DNA of 64,000 nucleotides from Epiperipatus broadwayi (Eukaryota > Onychophora > Udeonychophora > Euonychophora > Peripatidae), in assembly GCA_028023455.1 (NCBI GenBank), contig JAQFVV010006310.1:2294001-2358000 (forward strand). The letters run 5' to 3'. The notes below the pieces were generated by a model. That model was not told where the DNA came from. It worked only from the letters and a program-made list of their open reading frames with translations, and ran no database searches. Each line of letters begins with the position of its first letter. The stretch's first letter is position 1. The translations under genes were made by a program, and so were the position numbers. This document shows, in pieces, positions 1 through 11,974 of the stretch.

Positions 1-480
1 CTTACAAATAGATACACTTAATTTAAAATTATAATAAGCATTTTTGTGAACTTAAATAGAATACTCAACTGTTATTGACAGTACATAAACAAAATTAACA
101 TCTTCACCAGCAATATACATTCCAGTTTTTTAAAAATTAAATAAAGTTTTGAATTAATACACAATTTAATCTGCTTCAAATTATTTCATGGTCTATGTCT
201 TGCACAATGCATTTCTATACTTTACAAATTAAATAATGGTAATAACTTGTAAAAGTAAAAGCCTATTTCTTAAATTTCTATGATTTTAAACACTGATATT
301 TCAGATACATATCTGGAGGTTGAGACTGATGAAACATAACTAAAATAAATTTATAAATCAACTTAAATCAATGAGGGTATTTTTTCAATAATGTATATCA
401 TTAAAGAAAATGACCCTATAATGGAATAGTATTGAATCATAGACTATATTTTTGATCTGGTTTGATCCAGGCTGAACATA
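1..480. other. A+T-rich DNA, nothing recognised
   Basis: No open frame of useful length, no tandem array and no motif that I can tie to a known family. Confidence 0.6.
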
Positions 481-499
481 TTAACTAAGATAACCATTA

Positions 500-575
500 A
501 ATATTGATCAATAAATGAGCATCCAACTATTTTTACTTAGAGGGTTGACAAGGATTCAAATCCTTATCACTTATC
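500..575 (+). repeat. tRNA-like (SINE head) remnant
   Basis: The segment GACAAGGATTCAAATCCTTATC at about 547-568 folds like a tRNA T-arm: AAGG pairs with CCTT around a TTCAAAT loop, matching the pol III B-box consensus GGTTCRANNCC. I see no clear A box upstream, so this is probably the decayed 3' half of a tRNA-derived SINE head. A chance match is possible in such A+T-rich sequence. Confidence 0.3.
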
Positions 576-809
576 AATTACCAAGTCTGTAAGTGTTAGC
601 TTTTCCATAATTGCTGGAAAGGCCTTTGTTTTGCAATAGACTATTTAATAATTATTTTACTTTTATATATGTCATAATTGATAATATAAAATCCTTTATA
701 GCCTTCTCAAAAAAAATTAAATCATATATAATTCAATAAACAAATAAGTAGTAAATTTAAACAAATATGGATACTTGGGAATTTTTAAGTAATACAAGAT
801 ATCAGACCA

Positions 810-952
810 TATTTTTGATAAATGTACAGTTTTGAAGGCCTATAATCTACCAAAGATGTGTTAGTTGTCAATTTAAAACAAAATTAATAAGCTGATAGTT
901 AAATTTAAAAAAGGAATAAAATCTGATAAACTTTATTAAGAAGCTTTATTTC

Positions 953-1051
<99 letters not shown>

Positions 1052-1339
1052 CAATGTGGAAAGCAATGAGATGCTCTTAACATTGTCATATTTTGGTTCA
1101 ATTCAGTGTGTTTCTTTCAGCAGTTATTTTGGTAAATTATCATAATGAGAAAAATTTGGGATCTTCCTGTCACAGAACATGATGCAGTGGACTATAAATA
1201 AAATTTCTTAATAAAATTTATCAGAATTTATTTCTTTTTTTAAAATTAACAATCAATTTATTAATTTTGTTTTAATTTAACAACTAATACATCTTCAGTA
1301 GATTATAGGCCCTAAAACTGTATATTTATCAAAAAATAC
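810..1339. mobile_element. Foldback element 1, ~140-bp inverted arms
   Basis: The left arm (about 810-950) and right arm (about 1197-1339) are reverse complements with scattered mismatches. Shared blocks include TTAATAAARTTTATCAGA, TTATTAATTTTGTTTTAA and the outer AGTAGATTATAGGCC. The interior of about 245 bp holds a long (TA)n tract and about 145 bp of other sequence. There is no coding capacity, so this is a MITE-like or foldback-type non-autonomous DNA element. Mismatches between the arms suggest it is not recent. Confidence 0.8.
955..1049. repeat. (TA)n microsatellite
   Basis: Near-perfect TA dinucleotide array of about 95 bp lying between the arms of foldback element 1. It is self-complementary and prone to length change. 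Confidence 0.95.
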
Positions 1340-1344
1340 AGGGT

Positions 1345-2930
1345 GTCACCTCAGGGTACTTGAAAACTCACAAGAACCCAAATATGCTTCTTTTTTCTAA
1401 TTCAATCATATTACTGCAATAAACTTAGAAACTATTTCAACTTGGTGATAAAATATCAAAGTGTAAAAAGTGTAAAATAATAATCTCTTTCAAAAAGGTT
1501 TTTCAATGCATAATAGCAATCTAAAAGGAAACAAACAATTATTTTAAATAAAATTATGTATTGACAATATTTCTCTTTTTTATTCAAGGCATGATATAAA
1601 TTTGCTTTCATGTGAAATTTTTAATATAATGTTTTTTTTCCTTTTGTATTCATGGAACTTTGTGTAATAAATTAAATGCCATTCTAATTATATATATATC
1701 ATCCATATTAGTTTAGGTAAATTATATCAAATTATTAAATTTAACTACTGATTTTATTTTTTTCACGTGAAATTTAGTTTAACACATTCAATTTACTTTT
1801 TTTTTCTTTTTGCACTGCTGTTATTTTAACTATTAGATCGAAAATAAGTGATTGTGAACAATGAAACTTTGTAAACTTATTTTAATTAAAATAAGTGCTA
1901 AAATGATTTAGTAAACAATATTTGATATTTTTTCTTTTTTAATATAAAAATAGTAATTAAAAATTAATATTCTATTAATGTTAGTTGCTTAGCCTATATA
2001 AGATTACAATTGCAATAAATCATTAGGCAATAATAATAATCAGAGAAATATATTTTTCCTTTATTTTCTTTTTTATCTTTAATGACTATATATATATATT
2101 GTGATAAAATGACTATCATATATGCATCAATAATTGAATTTTAAGTGATTAAAAAAATTGCATTTTTTTGTTTTATTAGCTATTAAAATGTATATCTGAG
2201 AATTATCAAATTCTATAGTTAAAATATTTAGAAATGAACATAATTATTTGTTTGAAAGAAAGGAAAGTTGAATTTTGAATACATTTGCAGTTATTTTATT
2301 GGTCTCAGACATGTACAAATAAAAATTAAATTTGGTAGAATAATGAAAATAAAAATTTGTTTCCAATTATTGTCATTTATTAATCAATTATAAAATTATT
2401 ATTAATATTATAAGTATTGAATACATTCTAGTACTTAACAGAATTATATTTTACAAAAGAATTGGTTTTATCATTCAAAAACTTTTAACAAATTTTTAAG
2501 TTTGTACAATTGAAAAAAAAATTATAATCTTTAAAAACAATGGTTTTGACGGAAAATTTACATTCTTATTTTTTTAAATTTTAAACCAATTTAAATATCA
2601 AGCTGTTTTGGAATGTAGTAAATAATAAAGCTTGTTTTCCGATAAATATGAAGACAGACAATTAATTAGTCTGTAATTATTGGATTAGTATATATGCACT
2701 TAATTATGTAATAATGACTTTAATATTTGGTTTTATTGATCTGATGAGAAACCATTTAACCATATTTAAATCATCTGAGGACAATCAGCATTCTTGCATT
2801 TAGTAATTTGCATATCAAATTCACAGTCTTTTTTTTTAGAACAGGGTTAACAGCCAGGAAAGTTTCAATACTTGCTGTATTTCAGAACTGGAGTGGCTAT
2901 TGCATATTAATTAGAAACAAAAATAGAAAA
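1345..2930. other. A+T-rich DNA, nothing recognised
   Basis: Homopolymer runs of T and A, a short (TA)n at about 2087-2098 and a small inverted repeat near 2654-2675 (CAGACAATTAATTAGTCTG). No gene, RNA or named repeat is supported. Confidence 0.55.
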
Positions 2931-2939
2931 GTTAATTAG

Positions 2940-5560
2940 ATGAAAACAACAGATGAATACAGAGCAATTAAAAGTGCAAAAAGAGGAACAGCCAATAAAT
3001 ATAAAACAGTGACTAAATGCAGAAGAATCAACCCAGAAACAATAACCAGCACAAATAGTAATGAAATGAATAGAAGAAATATTTAGTTTTAAAAGGTTGA
3101 AGATATGGATAATGATATTTATACAAAAAACTTAATGAAAAAATATTTACAAAAAGTACTGTAAAAAAACTGATAAAAATCTAAGAACAATATTGAAAAT
3201 GCAGCAAAAAGTAAAGCAGAATATTTAGAAATGTAGCATGGAAATAGAAAACTATAGAAGAAACATTGGAAAAATGAATAAAATAGAACAAAAGATGGAA
3301 TCCAAAGTGGAGTAAAAAAATCAGATATAATCCAAATGGGATTGGATGAAAATGAGGAGATAAATAAAAATGTTATGCAAATAATCATAAAAAGCATTAA
3401 GGAAGAAATGATGTTACAAATGCAGAAACAAATGCAAATGAATATATAAAATTGTAGGGAAAAAAATCTACCGATATGAAAAAAAAATCATTAAAAATAT
3501 AGTAGCAAAATAAAAACTTGAGAAGCCATTCAATATATTGTGTTAGATACACTTATGAGGCTTGAAGTGATAGGAAAAAAGCATGCACAGACTTCAGCAT
3601 TGTAAGATGAAGATCACTGTTTGATAATCACCCAAGAAAGTATGAGAAAAACCCAAAATAAGGTGCTATTGCAGTAAATATTATTGAAACTGGATATAAT
3701 AAAAAAGGAGCATTAACATTGAATGAAAGTATATATTGCCAAAATATGACAATTGTGTAGAAAACAGATGATCCAAAAGAAGCCCATGAATGCAGAGTCA
3801 TATGAAAGATGTAAATGTGATACTGTGCTATTAACCAGTTTTTGAAAGTATAGATATTTAGAGATGATGTAGATGAAACATCCATAAAGCACATTGACAA
3901 TCTAGGAAACTATTTTAATCTCAACCAATTAAGAAAGAGAAAGAGGAATAAGCATTAGTATCACCTACAAGACCCATGGAATTTACTAATTAATAAGATC
4001 TTATCATATACAGAGTACAAAGAAGCAATCTGTAACAACTTCTGGATGGAAAAATGACTAAATGGCATTTGCAGCAGGTTACTGAAGAGAGATTCTGCAT
4101 GATAAGTGGCAAAAGTTATACCCAGTTTTTTAAATATCAGGCTTCTAAATAAGAGACATTTATATCATTCACCTTTTCCAAAGATCCTATCCAGAATAGA
4201 GATAATTTTGGAACCTAATAGTAATACCACAAGAAAGTTTCTGAATTCCTCAATGCAATCAGTATGACTATACAAATTCAGGAGGACATGAAAAAAGAAA
4301 AAATACATTCTATATTTTATAGAAATGTCCCAACAAATTAAAAAATGAAGCTAATGTTGGGTGTGTTTGATATGAAAAATACCTATGGGTTCTAATAATA
4401 TTTAAAAAAATGAGATAGATCATTACTAGAATATAAGGATAAAAAGGGATGGGAAAAGTTATCTCACAGATATAGGGTTAAGAGCAGGTTGTTGGAAAAC
4501 TAAACTTAAAAAAAACTTATGGAGAGTTATAATACATTCAGAAACATGGAAAAGTTTAATTATACATATGCATTGCTTGTTTGGTCACCATGGTTCTCAA
4601 AAAATGGAACAATTATTAAGTAATTTACTTGATTAGATAGCAATGTATGCTAATATAGTGTCACTGCTAAGCAATAATAAAAAGTGTATATCAAATGTCA
4701 AATAAATTATATGTGGGAGAGATGCAATCAGTGATAATTGGTCAACCTAATGAATTGCTGGCTATCAATTACTATGACACATTCCCAGACTTTAAAAAGT
4801 TAAAGTAGTTGGTTATTACCTATAATGTTATTTCAAAATATTATTGCTGCCTACCATGTGCAGTTAGTTAATCTGAAAAATATTATAGCCTGAAACCATT
4901 CTGCACTCTATTTATGTGAGTCAAAGGGAAATGATATATTTTAAAGAATAAATATATTGACTTTGATATACAGTCCTCAGTTTTAAGCACTGTAAACAAG
5001 TTTTGAAAGAAATGGGTATTATTATAGATATATTAATGAGAATTATAGTAGGTGAACCAGGTCAAATGAGTAATAAACTATGTAAATTAAACTTGGAGAA
5101 TGAATCCATAGAGTTTGATTATGTTTTGGAATGCACGTCCCTACACTTATAAAATTTCACTGCTAGTGGTGTATAAAAATATTGATACAAAAATCTGATC
5201 AAGAAAATGTTTACATTCAATCTCTGACACAAGAGTTAAAAAATAAAATTGGGTCAGTGAAATACGATTTTTGTAAAAGATTCAAATGTCCACTTCTTTA
5301 GCAGATATTATTAAAAAAATTAATAATCTTTATGAGGATCACTATGAAATTATAAAAAGATATAGTTAGAATGAATACATAATGAGAAATGGAAATGACA
5401 TTAAAAAGTCATATAAAGCCTATATTTTAAAGCTGTTTATAGGTCAATAGTAAAAAACAAATATTAGAAAAAGTTAAGCAGATTAGTGGGTGTATGGATA
5501 TTTTTGTAGCTATTGGCAGACCTAAGAATGTGGTATGTTGGTGGGAACTTCTCAGTTGAT
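2940..5560 (+). pseudogene. Decayed LTR-type retroelement with gag-like and integrase-like remnants
   Basis: This stretch is purine-rich on the plus strand, unlike its flanks, and gives broken retroelement protein in all three plus frames. About 3340-3450 reads as a glutamine/methionine-rich helical stretch. About 3770-3930 resembles an LTR-element Gag (DDPKEAHEC, then a VDETSIKHIDNLGNYF stretch in another frame). At about 4568-4617, MHCLFGHHGSQKMEQLL fits the zinc-binding/pre-integrase region, followed after stops by Cys codons. At 4719-4777, EMQSVIIGQPNELLAINYYD fits the start of an integrase catalytic core with a Tyr-Tyr-Asp where the first catalytic Asp is expected. Stops and frameshifts are dense and I recognise no reverse transcriptase, RNase H or LTRs. 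Lineage (Ty1/copia, Ty3/gypsy or a Ginger-type DNA transposon with a related integrase) is unresolved. Confidence 0.55.
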
Positions 5561-5599
5561 GAGGTCATTATATGAAATAAACTCTAAGTCCAGATAATA

Positions 5600-8505
5600 T
5601 TAGACTACATTAGACATTTTTTTTAAAAAAGAAGGAAATTTGGTTTTATTGATTGTATCTTTCATAATATATAATATCTGTTATCTTTTTTTAGACATTT
5701 TGTGATAAATTTATTCTAATATTTTATTTTTAATTAAATTATTGAAAAAGATTATATTACATGGTTGAAACCAGGATGATATTTTATTGTTCATAATGTT
5801 GATTTATTTTATTCAAGTAAAAAATTAATATTTTTAATTAAAGAAAATGGAAATTGGTATTTTATTTTTTAATTATAGAACTGAATCAATTTTAATAAGA
5901 AAGTATAAATGATAACTAAAGTTTTTTGGATATAAATTTTATTATATATTGTAAGAGAATAAATTTTATAAGTTCAAATTAGTTATATTACAAAGCTGAA
6001 TTGTCAAAAAAAAGTTTAATAAAAAACCTCTGATAGATTGATTAATAAATTTACAGATTGCTATGTTAAGAACACTGGTTTAAAAAATTAAAATATATAT
6101 ATATCTAGAGTTAATCATATTTAATAAAAGAAAATTAGTCTATAAAGTTAATCATACAACCAAATATTTATATTTGTAAAAGTATAATTAATAAACTAAT
6201 AACTCATATAATGAAAGGCAAAAAAGAAAAAAATGATAATTTATTGAAAGTGAAATTACATTATTTATTTAAGTTTTAATGTGCACAAATGAATTTGAAT
6301 TGCATAGTTTATGAATATATGATTGGGGTTTTAAAAAAATATTTTATTTTTTCTTTTAGTAAATTGAATGACAAATCTAAATTTATTATTAAAAATTATA
6401 AAGCATTAAAACTGAGAAAGTTAGAGAACAAATTTCAAAGTTTGTGTGATTTTTCTTTCTTTTTATTGTTTACTGTAAACAAATAAAACAATTTTTTGTT
6501 ATTATATAACATAATGTAATCAGTAAAGAAAGTATTATAAATAAACATGTGAATTTTTTGATAATCATCCTGCTGTAAATAAATACAAACTTGATTACAT
6601 GTTAGGTGTTTTAAAAATGTGTGAGAATATATAAATAGGTCTGAAAAAAAAAGAAAATAGTTTAATCTAAGTATTGACTCAAGAAAAAATGCAGTGCAGA
6701 GTGATTCCATGAAGATAGAAGGAACTGCTGGTTAAAACTATCTCCCTCTGAATAGCTTGAAATAGCTGTAGATTGTTTTAAAATATATTTTTAATGTTCT
6801 ATCTACCTTAGTAATTATGATTACATTAACTAGCTAAGGACTATTTACTATGTTTCACTAATATAACCAAGAGCACATTGGTGAATAGATCTGAACTATG
6901 CAATCATATCCAGAATTGAACATTAAACTTACATAGTGTACATTTCCTGCTTTAACTGTAAGAGGATTTTGTATGATTTAATTTATTTTTAAAATTATTG
7001 GCCATCTATTGAGAGTTTTTGCAAGCTATATTTTTAACTATTTGGATTAATTTGTATATATTTTATTGTAAAATTTTAGTTTGAAAGAAATTCTATAGAT
7101 GGCCAGAAAATCAAAAAATGGTAAGATACAAAGGCTTTAATTCCATCTTGATAAATGTCCTTTTGTGTTCTGACATTACTAATTTTTATATTATTTGGAA
7201 AAAAAATAGTTCAAATAACAAAAAATATGAATATTTGCAAATTTATTAAAATTCAGGATTATTTTTGTACTATAATTATATAATAATTATTATAAATCAA
7301 GAAAATACATTATTAATAATTTATTTTGAATCAAAATATTTTGTTTTTATAAATAGAATAATATATTTTTGACAATGTAATTTTAACTTGAAGGTATTTA
7401 CAAGCTTAGTTAATGTGTAATAAGTGCAATTAGCAATCACATGTGTGAAAATATTGTAATACTGTAAAAAAATATTTAAAAATATTAAACTTTTAAAGCA
7501 TAATTTGATTAATTTAAGAGAAATAAATATTATTTGTTCACAGTTAAAAAATAAATGTCATATAAAAAAGATATCATTTTTTGAAAATAAAAATAATCTT
7601 TCTAGAAATGATATGTGAGGTTTTTTGTTTTATGGTCTCATTTTGTTTTAAATTTTTAAAAATCAAATGTGATTATTTAGAATTTACTTCATGTGCAAGC
7701 AAAAAATATTTATCAAATAAAATCAAATTTATTATGTTCTGATAAGTAATAAAGGTTTAATTTTAAACTTAAGGTTGAATATTTACAGTAAGTGAAAACC
7801 AACAAAATTCAAAGCATTAGTATATGGAAAGAGAAATAAAGAAGAAAGCCATACTATAAGAAAAAAATGGATTCTGCTGTAAGATCTACAAAATACACTA
7901 TATGTTATTACCAATAGCCAAAGAGTATAATCACAGAATGGATTTCTGAAGACTTATTTTCATATATAGTAAACATATGATATCTACAGAACTCATGGTT
8001 TAAAACTTTAAGACAATTGTATTATGATAAAATATTATCTTTATATTTATCCATGGCCTTATGTTTTAATGTTTATAATTATTATGATTTCTTATTTCCA
8101 TTATTTTGTATTAACTGGTAGCGATTGTTAAAAATATATACAATGATTTCACATTTTATTTATTTGTTGTAAATAAATTGTTAGCTGATTTTTCTTATTA
8201 ACCAATTTATTTTGTTTTAGCTTTTCAAACTCATTCCAGACATATCCCATTAATATCCACTAACCATGAGAAATAATGCAATTCACTGGAGAATATGCAA
8301 GGATAACATTAGTAATTTTAAATGATGATCAGTGATATCAAGATTTTTAAAAGTAACCATTTAAAAAGCTTAACACCCAAAGATTAATTTTAAATTGAAT
8401 TAAGACAGAGAAATTTAAAATACTTTTGGAATAACTATACATAACATTTTTCTCTAGAATATTTGGTCATCATTATAAGAGTAATGGCTACATCATTAAA
8501 TGAAG
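5600..8505. other. A+T-rich DNA, nothing recognised
   Basis: Long intergenic-type stretch. The frames at 6289-6486 (+) and 6435-6710 (-) overlap on opposite strands, consist mostly of Lys, Asn, Ile and Phe, and match nothing I know, so I treat them as chance. Confidence 0.55.
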
Positions 8506-8510
8506 CCTTG

Positions 8511-8577
8511 GAGCTTTGAAAGTGCTAAGCTTTAAATAAATTATTAATAAATATAACTTCTTTAACGAGCGTTATTA
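8511..8577 (+). repeat. 65-bp conserved dispersed motif, copy 1
   Basis: Begins GAGCTTTGAAAGTGCTAAGC and ends in a block containing TTTAACGAGCGTTAT. The reverse complement of 33157-33220 is almost identical: the first ~28 and last ~23 bases match exactly, with changes only in the A/T-rich middle. AACGAGCGTT is itself nearly palindromic. The similarity is higher than that of other dispersed repeats in the window, implying a young or constrained repeat end. Family unknown. Confidence 0.8.
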
Positions 8578-8579
8578 TA

Positions 8580-9370
8580 AATGTATATATATATGAATTT
8601 ATTAACCATTTTTTATTAATTATATTTACTATTTACTGTGCTTCTATCCATTTTATTTAAAAATTCCTTTAATAAATTTATTTTAATTAGATTAAAACTT
8701 TTAAAGTCAATCAAAGTTAAATAAAATGAAACATTATTTTATGTTGCTGTTTTTAAATTGTCATTAGTACATAAATATATTTTTAAATATAGTATAATAT
8801 AAACAATAAAAATTATGCAAACCTAATTTTATTGCAAGTGTACATAAATACATTTCAATGTGTGTGACGATATATATATTGTTAGTAATAAATTGTGTTA
8901 GTTTCCCATGAACAAGCAAACTATCACTAATGATGGTTGTGCATTAATACTTCCCATTTCTCTATTATTCACTTAGTCCAGATGATTGTTGTCAGGCTCC
9001 AGATATTAATCAATTAAATAGCTGAGCATAACCCACAATACTTTTATCTAGTTATTTTGGAAAAGAATACAAAATATAAAAACAGAAGAACTACTGAAAT
9101 CTTTTATAAATAGCAATTGCTTATTTCAAAATAATTCCTATTTAAAGACCTTATCAGGTAGGCTTATATATAGGTATATCAAAATACTCATACCCATTAA
9201 TATCAAAACCACATTTAATAAATCTTATATTATTATTCTATGAGATGTCCAAAAATTTAGGGATGAAGCAGCTAACTTTTTTAACTTGTAGAATATATTT
9301 TTTTTTTTATAGTTTCTTTTTAAGGGAGGATGTTGGTTTTTTAAAAAACTTGACTGTTTATAGTAATATG
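8580..9370. other. A+T-rich DNA, nothing recognised
   Basis: No coding, RNA or repeat signal beyond a short (TA) run at about 8870-8880. Confidence 0.55.
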
Positions 9371-9371
9371 C

Positions 9372-9374
<3 letters not shown>

Positions 9375-9414
<40 letters not shown>

Positions 9415-9434
9415 TATATGTGAAAATAGAAAAA

Positions 9435-9465
<31 letters not shown>
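9375..9465. repeat. Paired (TA)n microsatellites
   Basis: Two TA arrays (about 9375-9413 and 9437-9465) separated by a short purine-rich spacer. The open frame of 73 codons crossing them is alternating Ile-Tyr and has no coding meaning. Confidence 0.9.
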
Positions 9466-9469
<4 letters not shown>

Positions 9470-10460
9470 TCTTTTTTCTATCTACACATACATATTTATG
9501 TGAAAACATTCATCCACTTTTAAAGACTCTTTTATAAGAATTACACTCATTTACAAAATAAGAATTAAAAATTCAACGTCATAAGTTGTCTGCTCCAAGA
9601 TATGATCTATCATCTTTGTGTGGTTTGGTACTTTTTCTTTTTAATTTCTTGTAACATTTTTTTTTGCTAATTTTTTTATTACAATTTTTTTTAATATACC
9701 TTTCAAAAGATATCTACTTTAAAAACAAAAAAAGTACCTATTATTTTTCTCAGTGATGATTTTTACCCATTCTTACACTTTCATTTTCTTCACGATTATA
9801 TTCACAGCCCTGAATGTTTTGGTGCAGTAGCAAATTCTGGAGCTTCAGATTTATGGATTATGGCTGTCACTTCCGGTGTTTCCAAGCAATAAGGCATTCA
9901 ATTATTTATTTTATTATCACATTCATATTTTTTTTATATTTTGCTTGTTCATGGTTTAAGTCCATATAGTACCATACTCTTTTCTTAGATCTAATTTCAT
10001 TGCTTTCACACACAATCACACATATATGTGTGTATTTCTGCGTATGTGCAGGTGGTGATAAATAGTTGTGATATGATAGACTTAAGGAGAGTGAGTCACT
10101 GTTGAAAATTTAAAAACTTGAAACTATATTTATATTATAATGAATGTATACCCTTCCACAAGATGAAAGTGAATAGAAATCAGTCTATCTTGTAAGAGAG
10201 TGGTGCAGTAAAAGTTATAGAATGATCAAGATGGGCATGAAAATGCAGTTGTTGGTACCTCTATAGTAATACAAACATATTATTTTTTAAGTGAGATTTA
10301 ATGTGTATATTTGGGCTAAGGATAATTTTAATTTAATAAATAATTAGTAAGTCATTAATGTATTTTATAAAGTGGTTTGTGTCAAAGTTCATAAATGCAA
10401 AATCAAATATTAGTAATATGTTATCTATACAAACTAAACAAATGTTGAAGATGTGTATAA
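9470..10460. other. Unassigned, slightly less A+T-rich
   Basis: The stretch at about 9730-10250 is a little richer in G+C than its surroundings and contains a small CA/TG dyad (ACACACAATCACACATATAT, then GTGTGT). No frame or fold allows a call. It may be old repeat. Confidence 0.4.
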
Positions 10461-10469
10461 GAGATTGTG

Positions 10470-10555
10470 ATTTGAGTCAGATGATGAGTACTGCTTTAGG
10501 ACAAAATTTTCTGAATCATTTGTCTTTTTCATATGTCTTTGGTCATATGTTTCAG
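10470..10555 (+). repeat. SINE family C, core fragment
   Basis: Contains a degenerate GATGATGAGTACTGCTTTAG segment followed by ATCATTTGTCTTTTTCATATG. The same order occurs at about 19990-20070, 45675-45750 and 59670-59725. I infer one dispersed non-coding family. Copies differ too much for recent activity. Confidence 0.55.
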
Positions 10556-10569
10556 GAACGCATGATGGA

Positions 10570-11145
10570 ATAAAGTTTGAAATACGTATATATATATATG
10601 AAGTTTAAGTATATTTAAAAATGTGTATGTGAAATTAAATTATTCCATATGTTTATGTAATTTTATTCGCATGAAAAATGAAGTGGGTGTTTCAAAATAC
10701 ATATAGTGAGAGAGAATAGTCTGACTTCTGTTGCGTCATGTCCTGTTATTGCCTGAAATATGACTGTTAGCGAAGTATCTCAGCTCAAGCCACAGATTCA
10801 GTTGGAAATTGAAAGACTGTTATAATAAAATATACTTTTTTATTTTTTTTTATAAAAAATTGTAATAAGAAAACAATATATATATTAATTTTAATATTTT
10901 TTACATTGCAACTTTAAAAATCGTTTCTAATTTCAGAAATACTCCAAAGAATTTAAACTAAAATTTTCAAATCAATTTCAAAATATTTACAGATTTCTAA
11001 GATGGCTCAAATTAATTTAGACGTGAACGATATTCATAAAAGTTTAATTGTCATTTTCTTACAAACTATTACACAGTCAGAGAACAAAAAAAATCAGCAT
11101 TTTACCAGTAAATTTTACATAGTAACTAAGCAATGTATGAAGGGG
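10570..11145. other. A+T-rich DNA, nothing recognised
   Basis: A short TA run at about 10590-10600, and about 10690-10820 somewhat richer in G+C. No open frame or family match. Confidence 0.5.
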
Positions 11146-11149
11146 AATA

Positions 11150-11690
11150 AAAAAGATAATTAAAACTAATAATTCAGAAAAACTGAATATCTGCTACTAC
11201 TGGCAAAACTATATACTAAATATTAAAATGATATATGAATTAGAAAAAATTGTAGAGATATTTTTGTTAAGATATTAGAATTTTACAGACTCATCAGCCT
11301 TTTGCCAGTTCTAGACCAAAATGTTTGCTAAGGTTATTATTATAAGTCGTTCATAGAAAATAATAGACTCAAGACAACCAAAAGAATAAGCTAGTTCTAA
11401 AAATGATTATTAACTGAAAATCACATTAGAATATTAAGAGAAGTTATAGAATGATTATTGCAACTGCAGCAAGATAGCATGACTATCTCTTCAAAAAAAT
11501 TTAGAATTATTTTACAGGAAATGTTTATGGCTTCAAATCTTAAAACAAAAAAAAAGAAAAATAAATGATAATACTTAAGATATCTAAATTTTTTAGTGAG
11601 CTTCTGGAAATATTATCGTCTCAGCTGAATCATAATGTTGTGGTAGAATAGCAGCAGCAATAAGAATCTCTTTCTAGTCTTCCTTCAGAA
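11150..11690 (+). pseudogene. RTE-like LINE reverse transcriptase fragment
   Basis: The frame starting near 11287 gives RLISLLPVLDQ, the fingers/palm motif usually read as YRPISLLPVLYK in RTE/Proto2-like LINEs. In other frames it is followed by an ENNRL..TTKR.. type stretch and by SLQKNLELFYRKCL. About 11610-11640 gives NIIVSAE, where an active-site [FY]ADD stretch would lie. Frames shift repeatedly and stops are frequent, so this is a relic. The same protein blocks, in the same order, occur at 20400-21600, so both are probably one LINE family. Confidence 0.6.
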
Positions 11691-11970
11691 TATTCATCAT
11701 ACTATTTTACCGTTAATAAAACCAAGAAAAGGTTCACTTTACCTTCTTTTTTATTTCTAAAAAAAAACAGCGCTTGATTAACTTGTTGAGATTTATTTTT
11801 TTTATACTTGTGATACATTCAGTTCATTTTTATTGTTGTTTACTTAAATTCTTAAAGAGATGGAGGGGGGAGGGATGTAACTTTGTTTTCTATTATTTCT
11901 TCATTAAAATTATTAACTTTTTTACCATCTGCATTTTAGTATTATTTTAATAAAAGTGCACATAAAATTT
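11690..11970. other. Unassigned A+T-rich spacer
   Basis: T-rich and A-rich runs plus a G-run at about 11862-11873. Nothing further can be supported. Confidence 0.5.
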
Positions 11971-11974
11971 TACA

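Noticed and set aside
3119-3900. Two minus-strand frames of ~90 residues with hydrophobic, membrane-like composition
   Set aside because: They are antisense shadows of the A-rich retroelement remnant, whose plus strand carries the recognisable motifs.
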